Assembly (NCBI RefSeq): GCF_002127325.2
Contig: NC_035445.2
Coordinates: forward strand, 81,080,601-81,144,600
Direction: 5' to 3'
DNA: 64,000 nucleotides
From: Helianthus annuus
Taxonomy: Eukaryota > Streptophyta > Magnoliopsida > Asterales > Asteraceae
The number at the start of each line of letters is the position of its first letter. The stretch's first letter is position 1. Both the position numbers and the translations under genes were made by a program. Below are positions 1 through 10,041 of this stretch, one piece after another. The notes below the pieces were generated by a model, which did not search any database, was not told where the DNA came from, and was given only the letters and a program-made list of their open reading frames with translations.

Positions 1-723
1 AATCAGGAAGCTGGTAGATCTTGTTGATTCGTTCCTGGGATTCCTCAGTAGGAGGGGCCAACTCTTTGAAGTTTGTTGCATAAATCACAATCAGGATGTT
101 AGTACAGGATACATTGCCAGGATATGTTTGGGGATATCTAAAAGCCCTAAACCCTACAAGAGGTCAACCATTTCACCGGAAGGCTTTTTCCCTCGGGAAT
201 GGAATCCCGTCTAACAAAAAAACTTTCGCTGCTACCCATCCTCGTTTTTTGAAGCTTTGAGGATGAGGGGGTTGCTAGAAGTTGAGAAAAGTAAAAAACG
301 GCTGTTGCCATGTGATCGGAGACGGTAAGCAATCGGAAGGTCTTTAATACAAAGGTCAGGGACATGGAAGGTTTTGATCTGGTTGAGCATGATGAGTACT
401 CTCCAGACCATGGGCATTGTCTGAGTGAAACAAAGGCCGGTGACTCGGAAGAAATCCATTATAAACTCCGGAAATAGGTATCGAAGGCCAAGAGAAAATG
501 GGTATGATGAGAAACAGATCCACTCATCGGAAGAGACGTCGGAGCGAATGCTCCGGTCGAATGGGCGAATGACAGCTGTATCGGGGAAAGCGCCAGAAGT
601 TTTTAATGCAGCAATATCTGCATTATCGAAGGAGCACACCTCCTTCCCGGGATTTTTGAGCAGGTTTTGATCGACGAATGATGAGGTGGACTCGCCGGAA
701 TGAGAACGAGTTCTGGTAGCCAT
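1..723 (-). pseudogene. Antisense ORF with Transposase_28-like (PF04195-type) domain, broken
   Basis: An open frame covers 879-232 on the minus strand; the ATG at 723-721 (protein start MATRTRS) is the more likely start. The segment AFPDTAVIRPF through YPFSLGLRYLFPEFIMDFFR to VWRVLIMLNQI matches the plant family called putative gypsy-type transposon. A TAG ends the frame at 232, and a frame change at a run of seven T lets homology resume in another frame (SFFVRRDSIPEGK, LPVKWLTS) to about position 147. A GT-type donor follows. A last coding-like stretch (ATNFKELAPPTEESQERI) occupies about 1-80 after a short intron-like gap whose acceptor AG is lost. The function of these antisense ORFs is unknown. 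The family call is firm; the intron is inferred. Confidence 0.7.
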
Positions 724-964
724 CTGGAAATTTGAATAAGAAAAAGCTAAGGGAGAAGGAAGGAAAGTACCTGAAAATTCCGGAGAAGATGGTTGTTTAT
801 CAACAAGGAATAGAGAAGATATAGGGGCTAATTGGATAGCCATCGAGTAGAAAACGCGTTGGAAGTTGCACCAAGTCACATCAAGCGTCGTTTCGGTTTA
901 ATAGCCTCGATCTTAGAGATAAGTTTTAAAATATATCCGTTGGCTTGGTAAACAAACATATATA

Positions 965-977
965 TTTTGGGGACAAT
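965..977 (+). other. Candidate polypurine tract
   Basis: The short tract TTTTGGGGAC lies directly before the LTR start TGTTATGGG. This is the expected position of the plus-strand primer for reverse transcription. It is weakly purine-rich, so the call rests mainly on position. Confidence 0.4.
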
Positions 978-1684
978 TGTTATGGGTCATTTTCTGAACA
1001 TATATCCTGACTAATATTCTGCTTTTGATTGTTTATTTGTGATCAGGATACCGAATCAGGATATTGGTAACATCCTGATGCGATATCCTGGTAATGATTG
1101 ATTTGACCACGTGCAGATTGAAGGGTGTAAGTCTCCAACGTTCAAGTGGACTTCTTCTCCTTGAGACTCGGGCAAACCAGTTAGATAAGAGACGTTGAAG
1201 CCGGAAGATGTGGACTACAATGTTTATATGTGGAATATATGCCGGATCCCGGAATAATAGGATAATTGGTTGCTTTCTTTTTACTATAAATAGATTGATC
1301 GGATCAGATTAAGTCACACACACTCTTTCATACACTTTGCTCTCTAGCCACCAGCAATCACTACACACAAACACTTGTACTCAGATTACATTGTAACACC
1401 TAGTTGATCCGCATCATATCCTGCACTGTATCCTGATATTTGAAGTAATAAAAGAACAAGGCAGCTACGATTGTCAGCTCCCGAGGTTTTGTACCGGCGA
1501 TCTAGATTGATCAAGGGCTTTCCTCGTACATCATGTGTCATCCTTTACATTTTTTCTCAATGTTTGATCATAGATACAGCTCTATATCCTGAGCCGTATC
1601 CTGAAGCTGTTTTTGCAAATAACTTAACTGGTATTTTTTCAACACACATTTCCAGCACTCTACCTCACTTAACTAATTTGATCA
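978..1684 (+). repeat. 3' LTR of the Tat-like element
   Basis: The LTR begins TGTTATGGG and probably ends TTTGATCA. TATAAATA at 1285-1292 and AATAAA near 1447 give a sense-strand promoter and polyadenylation signal in the expected order. The word TATCCTG (or its complement CAGGATA) recurs through the LTR and the adjoining internal DNA. The right boundary is inferred from where homology to the neighbouring chromovirus LTR begins, and could be off by a few tens of bases. Confidence 0.5.
1285..1292 (+). promoter_or_regulatory. TATA box of the Tat-like LTR
   Basis: TATAAATA lies about 300 bp into the LTR and is followed 25-60 bp later by a CA-rich, pyrimidine-rich leader, as in plant LTR promoters. 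Confidence 0.5.
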
Positions 1685-2370
1685 CTTAATTGCTTCGGTA
1701 ATTTTTGACCAAAACAGTGTGTAATCTCCTTTTTGTAAACAGTTTTTACAAAACCTTAACCATTTTACAATGCAATTTAGCAGTGATTGAGTTTTTGTAA
1801 TTCTACAATTACTGCCGGTATGTTGGGGTTTTGTATACAAAATGTGGAACACGTTGCCATTGGACAAAGAGTTAGCCAATGTGTAATATGACCCACCAGT
1901 CAGGATTGACAGTACTGAATGAGTAATTGGGTAGATGTAAACATTGTAATCGCTCTCAATACTGTTAAAATTAAATTAACTTTTCTTGATTAAACTGGGA
2001 TTCACTCACCAGTATTTCCCACTGACAAAATGTTTTTAAACGTGTTTCAGGTAACACAATGTAAAAGCCAATTAGAAGCCAGCTGGACAGCACTGTAGGC
2101 TTGGAAAAGTGGCTATAAAAGTTACCTAAATAAAAGAAGGTGTTTATTTCAATAAAATGGGATTTATCCCCATAAATCAGTTTGTAATAAAAACTTGGGT
2201 TTTATACCAATGTGTTTATTTATATAAAATGTGGTGTTTTACTCTGATAAAATATTTCCTAACTACGGTCCTGATGTAATTTCCGCTACCAAATTAACAA
2301 ACACCGAATACCACCGAAACTGGTCGCGGCCGCCCGTTCCCAGGACAGATAGGGGGCGGGGGTTGCGACA
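1685..2370 (+). repeat. Partial 5' LTR of the + strand chromovirus
   Basis: It ends TTGCGACA, five bases before the primer-binding site. Collinear similarity to the LTR of the minus-strand relative can be followed throughout, for example around the shared block GATTCACTCxxGTATTTCC near 2010. The first roughly 700 bp of a full-length LTR are missing on the left. Confidence 0.7.
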
Positions 2371-2375
2371 GAAGG

Positions 2376-2387
2376 TGGTATCAGAGC
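2376..2387 (+). other. Primer-binding site, initiator tRNA-Met
   Basis: TGGTATCAGAGC is the standard plant retrotransposon primer site complementary to the 3' end of initiator tRNA-Met. It follows the LTR end CA by five bases. Confidence 0.9.
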
Positions 2388-2524
2388 TAAGCCACTGATT
2401 CAGCCACAGAAGTGTTCTGCTGACACCCAAAATTTATCTAAAGTGTTTGGAAATAAATTACGTAAATATGTGCATAATTGTATTTTATTATTGTGTGTTA
2501 TTTGACTATTTGTTAGTTTACAGT

Positions 2525-3379
2525 ATGAGCGACCAAGGACCATCTGACGTGTACCGTCAATTTTCTGGTTCGCCTAGAAGCGAAGGTGCCTCTTCTCAGC
2601 CTGCCCTCTCAGGGTACTCTGCTGATACTGAAGAAGGAATATTCGTGTTTAAGGCTCAGTCCGAAGAGTCATTCCCTCAGAAAAAGAGAGGATGGTTCAG
2701 TCGGGGAGCACATGAGCGTAGAAAGCGTATGAAAAAGTTACAAGAACAGAGAGCACTAACCGCAGCCAAACGGGAAACCGATGCCCATGCCCAGGACATG
2801 ATTAATAGGAGTTTAGCTAATTTCCACATCTTAGCAACCACTGCAGCTGACCCTAACCTGGAGCAAATGATAGCACCCCAACCACAAATTCCCGACCAAC
2901 CAATGGAAATAGAAAACCCTGAAAATCAAGTAGAAATGCATGATTTTAATCCGGAGGAAATACCTAGGGTACCTGCACCAAATCCCTTATACCCAAATTA
3001 CAACCCATGGTGGGACGACAATAGGGACTATGTGCAACGTTACCCGATACACGAAGACATGCCCATGTAGAACCTAGGAGCCTACCCAGGGTTGAACCCT
3101 ATAGATCCCTATTACGATAACGATGTACTCATTAGGGAGATTTTAGAGAATCCATACCCATACCAGGCCCCTAGACCCCCATAACAGGAACCCGCACCCC
3201 AGATTCCGAACCCAGTCCTAGAACCTGCACCCCCAATGAGTGCAGAAAATGTACAAGAACTTAGGACATTTGGTGAGGAAATTTTAGAGAGTAGTGAAAG
3301 GATGAGACAGGTGGGAGAGCGACTTGTCTGGAAGTACGACGAGCGCAATATGGATTTCTGGATGAATCCATATCCGTGA
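2525..3379 (+). pseudogene. Extra ORF between primer site and gag (chromovirus accessory protein), two in-frame stops
   Basis: I do not recognise this protein. It begins MSDQGPSDVY after a CAG, and would be about 284 residues if the in-frame TAG (3068-3070) and TAA (about 3182) were sense codons. Visible parts are: an N-terminal block SGYSADTEEGIFVFKAQ; a basic segment (KKRGWFSRGAHERRKRMKK); a Pro-rich middle; and a C-terminal block ELRTFGEEI then VGERLVWKYDER. The same blocks occur in the same order in the minus-strand relative (49027-49701). The reading frame is kept across both stops, so the stops look like recent decay of a real coding frame. No membrane segment is evident; the basic patch could bind nucleic acid or target the nucleus, which is speculation. 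Confidence 0.65.
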
Positions 3380-3402
3380 AAATGACGGTGGAAATGGTAG
3401 AA

Positions 3403-3403
<1 letters not shown>

Positions 3404-3486
<83 letters not shown>

Positions 3487-3500
3487 TAATAATATATAAT
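3404..3500 (+). repeat. (ATA)n microsatellite
   Basis: A clean run of ATA/AAT triplets covers 3404-3485 and becomes degenerate to about 3500. It sits between the extra ORF and gag. Confidence 0.95.
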
Positions 3501-3706
3501 ATGTGTGTTTGAAAAAAAAACTACGGATGCCTATTACTATTAGTGTAATTTTAATTTCAGTACTGGTTTGTAGTAGATGCATATTATATAAAAAATAGAG
3601 TAAAGTCGCAATGATCGACGCTTTTGACCAAAGTGTGTGTCATGTGATTGGCTATATTGAATATTATTTTGTGATATTAATGCGTGGTAAATGTTTAAAA
3701 ATTCAG

Positions 3707-5080
3707 ATGGACAACGAAGTGAACCAGGAAAACCTGAACAATGAAAACCAGAGTGATAACCACCCGAATAACGATAATCTGAATAATGAGAATCCGAACA
3801 ACAATAACAATGGAAATCAAGTGGATAATAGTGCCATCCTACACATAGTGGCAGAAGGAATTATAGATGCAATGCTATTTATTATTCAAACTGTTAAAGA
3901 AGCTGATAATAAAAGTAAGCATAGCAGTAAGCGACCAACTGAACCTGAACACAGCGTGAACAATGGACCGGTACTTCAAGTGCCCATTTCCAAAAGAAGA
4001 AGAACCATGCCTTATGGTTGTTCTTATAAAGAATTCTGGTCTTGCAAACCAATAGAATTCTCGGGCAATGAAGGACCCATTGCAACTCTACGCAGGATAG
4101 AAAAGACTGAGGCTGTTTTAAAAATAAGCAAATGTGCTGAAGAAGACAAGATAATGTTTGCTTCCAATATGTTTAAGAATTCAGCCTTAGAATCGTGGAA
4201 CACTATCCTACAGTCAAGGGGAAGTGATCGGGTTTACAACATGGAATGGGAGGAATTTAAGAATATGGTAGAAAGGAAATTCTGCCCTCCTAATGAAAAG
4301 GAAGAGATAGCGAATAAGTTTCTGAACCTTAGGATGACCGGGGTAGATAGTAAGGGTTATACTACCACATTCTTTGAATATGCTAGAATAGTACCAACCC
4401 TTGCATCACCAGAACCAGTATTAATCTCCCGTTACATCTTGGGATTAATCGGGGAGATTAGGCATGTAGTCAAGGCAGCTAGACCTCAAACCATAGAAGA
4501 AGCTATAGAACTAGCAAATACCTTGACAGATGAGTTAGTGCGTACACGGGAAGAAGATCAAAGGAGGAACCTATCTCAAAGGCTTACTCAGGAATTCCGA
4601 TCTGGAAATTCCAACCGTGGGAAAAATATAGGATCTACATCCGCAACTTATTGCAAGTATTGCAAAAGGAAGCATTCTAGAAGATGCTTCATATATTGCA
4701 ATTTCTACAAAATATTAGGACACAAGGAAGAAGACTGCAGGAAGAAAGCCAACAATAGGATATGCTACAACTGTGGAGAACAAGGTCATATTAAGCCAAA
4801 CTGTCCAAAATTAGCTCCAACTACGAACAACAAGAACACCAAAAATGCTAGAGCATTCGTTCTAACTGCAGATGAAGCCAAAATGATTCCCGACGTAATA
4901 GCCGGTACGTTTTTAGTTAATGATGTTTTTGCTAAAGTATTATTTAACTCTGGTGCGAACCAAAGTTTTATTAATACTTCGTTTTGCAAACTTCTAAATC
5001 GATCATTAACTAAACTCCCACAAGAATGTCTAGTAGAGACAACAAATGGAGAAACGGTTAGGATTTCTGAAATCTTGTAG
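3707..5080 (+). pseudogene. gag and N-terminal protease, + strand chromovirus
   Basis: The likely start is the ATG at 3707 (MDNEVNQENL), directly after CAG; an open frame also extends upstream to 3611 without similarity. An Asn-rich N-terminus is followed by a retrotransposon gag core (residues about 100-280; FWSCKPIEFSG, YARIVPTLASPEPVLISRYI). Then come cysteine knuckles: CKYCKRKHSRRC, CNFYKILGHKEEDC (first-pair Cys replaced by Tyr) and CYNCGEQGHIKPNC. The aspartic protease motif reads FNSGANQSF, with Asn in place of the catalytic Asp. A TAG at 5078-5080 interrupts the frame where the relative at 46818-47375 has a Gln codon; the same frame continues beyond it. Confidence 0.85.
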
Positions 5081-6061
5081 GGAGCAAAAATAGAGTTTTT
5101 AAATCAAAAGTTTATTGTAAACCTTTACCCAATGAATCTGGCAGGATTTGATGTTGTATTAGGAATGGATTGGTTGATAGCCAATAAAGCCAGTATTTTA
5201 TGTGATCAAAAGTCGATCCAAGTAAATTCACCAAAAGGTGAAAATATCACAATTAAAGGAGATAAACCATCTAAGTCTACAAAATTTATCTCTGTGATGA
5301 AAACAACAAGTTGTATAAGAAAAGGATCTATAGTGTATTTGATTTCTATAATCACTAACACTAAAGGAAAAGAACTAAAAGACATTCCAGTAGTGTCTCA
5401 GTTTTCAGATGTGTTTCCAGAAGAATTACCAGGACTACCATCAGACAGAGAAGTCGAATTCAGAATTCACCTACTACCAGGAACAGCGTCGATTGCCAAA
5501 GCACCTTACCGTTTGGCACCAGCAGAAATGCAGGAACTGAAGAAACAGTTAGACGAATTATTGGAAAAGGGATTCATACAGCCAAGCTCATCACCATGGG
5601 GAGCACCGATTTTATTCGTTAAAAAGAAAGACGGTTCAATACGTATGTGCATTGACTACCGTGAATTGAACAAGGTTACGGTCAAGAACCGGTACCCATT
5701 ACCAAGAATCGATGATCTGTTCGATCAATTGCAAGGAGCACGATTTTTCTCAAAAATCAATTTAAGGTCAGGATATCATCAATTAAAGGTACAGGAAGAG
5801 GACATTCCTAAAACCACATTTAGAACAAGGTATGGCCATTATGAATTTAACGTCATGCCATTTGGTTTAACCAATGCCCCAGCTGCATTTATGGACATGA
5901 TGAACCGAATATGTAAGCCATATTTAGATAAATTCATAATTGTTTTCATAGATGATATTCTCATTTACTCTAAAAGTAAAGAGGAACATGCAAAGCATTT
6001 GCACGCACTTTTAAGTATACTAAGAAAGGAAAAGCTTTATGCTAAATTTTCAAAGTGCTAG
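5081..6061 (+). pseudogene. Protease C-terminus and reverse transcriptase, + strand chromovirus
   Basis: This continues the gag-PR frame past the TAG; the next ATG is at 5132 ([14 protein letters not shown]). The reverse transcriptase shows [37 protein letters not shown] and the catalytic FIDDILIYS. The first catalytic aspartate of the SKIDLRSGY motif is Asn here ([11 protein letters not shown]). A deletion of about 10 bp just after AKFSKC (near 6057) shifts the frame, so translation ends at 6061. Lineage is Tekay/Del-like by motif style. Confidence 0.85.
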
Positions 6062-6777
6062 AACAGGTACAGTTTCTTGGACACTTAGTCGACCATGAAG
6101 GAATTCATGTAGATCCTACCAAGATCGAGGCGATTACCAAATGGAAGACCCCTGAGTCACCAACCGAGGTTAGAAGTTTCCTAGGATTGGCTGGTTCTTA
6201 TAGAAGATTTATTCGAGATTTTTATAGAATAGCCATTCCCTTAACTAAGCTAACCTGTAAATCCATTAAGTTTGAATGGGGACCAAAACAAGAAGAAGCA
6301 TTTAGAATTCTTAAGCAAAGATTAACCCATGCACCCATACTAGCGTTACCAGAAGGAACTGAAGACTTTGTAGTCTATTGTGACACTTCTAAGTTAGGTT
6401 ATGGATGTGTGTTAATGCAACGTCAAAAGGTTATAGCTTACGCATCTAGACAACTTAAGAATCATGAAGAGAATTATTCAACCCATGATTTAGAATTAGA
6501 AGCTATAATTTTTGCCCTTAAGATTTGGAGACATTACCTTTATGGTAGTAAGTTTACCATATTCACTGATCATAAGAGTTTAAGGTATGTTTTCGGACAA
6601 AAGGAACTGAATATGAGGCAAAGACGCTGGATGGAAATACTTAGCGATTATGATTGTAATATCCAGTATCATGCAGGAAAAGCCAACGTCGTGGCTGTTG
6701 CTTTAAGCCGAAAGTGTCATGAAAAGCCAAAAAGGGTACGTTCTCTTAAAATTAAATCTACAAGTAGATTTAAATGA
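6055..6777 (+). pseudogene. RT thumb/connection and RNase H, + strand chromovirus
   Basis: The frame resumes with [17 protein letters not shown] and [16 protein letters not shown] (RT thumb). RNase H follows, with [22 protein letters not shown] and TDHKSLRYV. The last RNase H Asp (ADALSRK in the relative) is Val here (AVALSRK). A further frame change lies near 6745-6750, and a TAA at 6794-6796 interrupts the restored frame before integrase. Confidence 0.8.
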
Positions 6778-6796
6778 TCCGATTAGAAAAGCATAA

Positions 6797-7823
6797 GAAT
6801 CAGTTATCAAGGATAATATTGAAAAATTAGAAGGAATAATTAAGGAATTAGAACAAGGAACAGATGGAATTTGGAGATTGCATAAGAAAATAATGTGGAT
6901 ACCTAAATTAGGAAACCTACGTCATCGTATATTAGAAGAAGCCCATAAGTCCAAGTATACGATGCATCCAGGAAGTGATCAGATGTATCAGGATTTAAGA
7001 AAGAATTTCTGGTGGATAGGAATGAAAAAGGATATAGCAGCTTATGTTTCTAAGTGTTTAACCTGTTCACAAGTCAAAGCTGAACATCAGAAACCCCCAG
7101 GATTGCTACAACAGTTAGAAATGCCAGTGTGTAAATGGGAATTTATAACAATGGATTTTGTTACCAAATTACCCAAAACAAAGAAAGGTAATGATACAAT
7201 CTGGGTGATTGTAGATAGACTAACTAAATCAGCTCATTTCCTACCGCTGAAGGAAACTTTCAGTATGGAACAGTTAGCTAAATTGTATGTAAATGAAATA
7301 GTTTCATTACATGGAATTCATTTATCAATTGTTTCTGATGGGGATAGCCGCTTTACCACTCATTTTTGGACAAGTTTCCAAAAGGCAATGGGAACCAAGC
7401 TAAATCTAAGCACAACTTATCATCCTCAAACAGACGGACAAAACGAAAGAACGTTTCAGACAATGGAGGACATGCTTAGAGCTTGTGTAATTGATTTCGG
7501 AGGTAATTGGGATGAACACTTACCTTTAATAGAATTTTCTTACAATAACAATTATCACACAAGTATCAATGCTGCACCATTCGAAGCACTTTATGGACGA
7601 AAGTGCCGAACCACAGTCTGTTGGGCAGAAATTGGGGAAAAGCAACTATCTGGACCTGAGATAGTGCAAGAAACAATCGACAAGATTATTCAAGTCAAGT
7701 AACGACTGAAAGCAGCACATGATCGACAAAAGAGCTATGCCGATAACAGACGAAAGCCGTTAGAGTTTCAGGTTGGAGACAAAGTATTGTTAAAAGTCTC
7801 TCCTTGGAAAGGAGTGGTAAGAT
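6797..7823 (+). pseudogene. Integrase, + strand chromovirus, 3' truncated
   Basis: The continuous frame shows the zinc-binding region ([10 protein letters not shown] ... [12 protein letters not shown]) and the catalytic core ([44 protein letters not shown]). The main open part is 6878-7702. A TAA at about 7700 interrupts it, and the frame then continues to 7823 ([23 protein letters not shown]). There it stops abruptly at Helitron-type sequence. The C-terminal chromodomain seen in the relative is missing. Confidence 0.8.
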
Positions 7824-7928
7824 TCATCAATAGGGGAGTACCAGGCAACTGCCTGGCACTATTACCCTTGCCGTCTATTTCACCCAATAACTGAAAAGCA
7901 CTATTACCACCCTTGAAAATGAAAATAA
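7824..7928 (-). mobile_element. End fragment of a Helitron-like family B element
   Basis: It carries the family's imperfect hairpin (GGGGAGTACCAGG ... CCTGGCACTATTACCC), also seen at 8752-8790 and 22663-22695. It directly abuts the broken integrase gene on the left and a CTAG terminus on the right. Confidence 0.45.
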
Positions 7929-8814
7929 CTAGTTGATGCCCCGCCCGCGTTGCGGGGCGATAACCGAATAATTCTCAATCAATTAAAAAAACACTATTAT
8001 AGTTTTGTTAGGAAAAAAAACTAAAACGATGACAAGACCGTAGTTCTGAGCTCAGGGCAAAACTGTAGTTTGTCAGGATTAATAAGCGAGTGTTAGGCAG
8101 CTCCTTGACATGGAAAAAAATTAAATCCAGTCAACCAATTAAAAAAAACACTTTTATAGTTTTACTAAAAAAAACTAAGACGATAGCAATACTGTAATTT
8201 GAACTGAGGGCAAAGTTGTATTTGTTGACTTTGGTAAAATCATAATTTGCCGAAATTTAAAGTGATGGCAATACTATAAATTTGAACCCGAGACAAAATC
8301 GTAATATAACTTTGCACTAAGGATAAAATCGTAATTTTAAGCTGGGGACAAAACTATACTTTTAATTAGAACTGGGGCAAAATCAAAATTTTGAACTGAG
8401 AGCAAAATCGGAATTTTGAATTGGGGGGCAAAAGCATACTTTTATTTTGAACCGGGCAAAAACATAATTTTAAACTGAAGGCGAAATCATAATTTTTGAA
8501 ACGGGCGAAAATGCAAAATTGTCTTTTTTAGTTTGGGGCAAAAGCAGAAATTTATTTTAAACTGGGGCAAAAATTGTAAATGTAATCTGGGGATAAAATC
8601 AAATTCTGAACCCATGACAAAATCGTAATTTGAGCAAGGGACAAAAACATAATTTTATTTTGAAGTGGGCGCAAAAACGAAATTTTATTTTAAATTAAGG
8701 ACGAAACCGTAATTTTAAAACGAATATAAAACAATAAAATGGTTGGTCGAATAGGGAAGTGCCACGCAGCTGCGTGGCACTATTCCCCTAACTTGCTTTT
8801 GTATATGTAGGAAA
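7929..8814 (-). mobile_element. Helitron-like element, family B, minus orientation
   Basis: Read on the minus strand, it ends in a GC hairpin (GCCCCGC ... GCGGGGC, 7938-7957) followed by CTAG with a T next to it, which is the Helitron 3' signature. The body consists of degenerate units of about 25-30 bp of the type GGGGCAAAATCGTAATTTT. Just before the next element lies a near-perfect palindrome (8752-8790). No Rep/helicase coding is present, so it would be non-autonomous. The 5' terminus (TC) was not placed exactly. Confidence 0.5.
8752..8790. repeat. Palindromic hairpin inside the Helitron array
   Basis: GTGCCACGCAG followed by CTGCGTGGCAC is a perfect 22-bp palindrome, extended outward by AATAGGGA and TATTCCCC with small mismatches. 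Related hairpins stand at equivalent places in the other family copies. Confidence 0.8.
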
Positions 8815-9555
8815 CTAGAGTTATGCGCCGCCCGCGTTGCGGGACGCGACACATTTATTTAGGTTAGTTATACATGCTATTTATAACACGATATAAAAAA
8901 AGATGTATCGAGTTAATCAAATAAAGAAAAATACTATCATAATTATGATAAAAAAAATAACTAAAACGATGGCAAGCATGTAATTTAGAGTTAGGGGCAA
9001 AACAATAATTTGTCAGGACGAATTAACGAGTGCTAGGCAGCTGTTTGGCACGAATAAAAACTAAATTGAGTAAACAAGGTAAAATAAAAGACTACCATAG
9101 TTTTGCCAAAAAAAAACTATGGCAACATTGCAATTTTTAGCTTGGATAATTTCGTAATTTAAAATAGAGGTAAAATAATATTTTGAACTGAGGGCAAAAC
9201 CAATTTTTTTATTTTGAATTGGAGGCAAAATCGTAATATTTTTACTGGGGGGAAATCATAATTTTTAGCTGGGGGCAAAACAAAAATTTTATTTTGAACT
9301 GGTGGCGAAATTGTAATTTTAAACTGGGAGCCAAATTGTAATTTGGCAGGATTGTAGCGGTGGGCAAAAGTATAATTTTTTTAACCAAGGCAAAATCGTA
9401 AATTTAAGCTGGAGACAAAGCATAAATTTAATTTCTACCTGGGGACAAGATCGTAATTTTAAACATGGGATAAAATCGTAATTTGGCAAGGGGCAAGATC
9501 GTTATTTTAAACAGGGGATAAAATCGTAATTTGACAGGACCTATAAATAACTATT
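8815..9555 (-). mobile_element. Second Helitron-like family B element, head-to-tail with the first
   Basis: A CTAG terminus (8815-8818) is followed by the same kind of hairpin (CCGCCCGCGTTGCGGGACG). The body again is built of GGGCAAAATCGTAATTT-type units to about 9550. It lies directly beside the previous copy in the same orientation, an arrangement reported for Helitrons. The exact right end is not resolved. Confidence 0.45.
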
Positions 9556-9936
9556 TTATAAAAAAGAAAAAACAAACATGGCTGACACTTTTAGCCAACT
9601 GATGAAGATAACTATTCCCGCCGACATAAGCAATTTATGTTTGTATGTATTGAAATTGAAATTGAAAATGAAAATAAAAGTGAAACTACTCCATTACATC
9701 CACCGCCACTCTCTACCCCATAAGTTCCCAAAAGCCTTTGCTCAAATCCATGTTCTTTGATAAAAAGTCTCATTTATTTATTGTAGCCTCTTGTAATTCT
9801 TTTATTCTACAGGGTACCTAGATGTATTTTGTTTGTGTATATATTGTTTCTATCAATATGTATCAAATCATTCACATTCTATCTCATTCACATACCTACC
9901 ACTCAAATAAACAAACAAGACTAGAAAGAGATCAAG

Positions 9937-10041
9937 ATGCAAAGACCAGGGCACGGCCACCCACCGCCACCACCTCCCCACCATCCACCACCACCACCTC
10001 CCCACCATGGTGATCGCCAGGGCTGTTGTACTATTCTCTAG
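9937..10041 (+). CDS. 34-residue Pro/His-rich peptide ending in a CaaX-like motif
   Basis: I do not recognise this as a named gene. The peptide starts MQRPGHGHPPPPPPHH, contains two hexaproline runs each followed by HH, and ends GDRQGCCTIL. The last four residues CTIL fit a CaaX prenylation box (Leu at the end favours geranylgeranylation), and the preceding Cys could be palmitoylated. Pro/His-rich tails ending in such boxes are known from heavy-metal-associated isoprenylated plant proteins, but no HMA domain is visible upstream. The leader and first codons resemble those of the gene at 20197, which argues against chance. A TATATA at about 9837 could serve as promoter. Expression is unproven. 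Confidence 0.5.
   Translation: MQRPGHGHPPPPPPHHPPPPPPHHGDRQGCCTIL

Larger units (their letters stand above)
1..1684 (+). mobile_element. 3' end of a Tat-like Ty3/gypsy retrotransposon
   Basis: The window begins inside an element whose sense strand is +. Three parts are visible in order: an antisense ORF (minus strand), a short purine-rich tract, and an LTR with a sense TATA box. An antisense Transposase_28-type ORF just inside the 3' LTR is a known arrangement in the plant Tat lineage. The rest of the element lies left of the window, so its gag-pol and the target duplication cannot be checked. The right end abuts, and probably interrupts, the LTR of the next element. Confidence 0.6.
1685..7823 (+). 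mobile_element. Decayed Tekay/Del-like chromovirus, + strand, truncated at both ends
   Basis: The order is LTR end, tRNA-iMet primer site, extra ORF, gag with zinc knuckles, protease, reverse transcriptase, RNase H and integrase. It is the same family as the minus-strand element at 42237-51318 but clearly older. The left part of its 5' LTR is missing where the Tat-like LTR abuts. The right side stops in the region after the integrase core, at 7823, so the chromodomain and 3' LTR are absent. Confidence 0.85.

Noticed and set aside
3112..3582. Minus-strand open frame with a long Tyr run
   Set aside because: It is the complement of the (ATA)n microsatellite and part of the extra ORF on the other strand.
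9578..9760. 60-codon open frame starting MADTFSQLMK
   Set aside because: Low-complexity Lys/Leu stretch at the edge of a Helitron, no similarity and no conserved start context.
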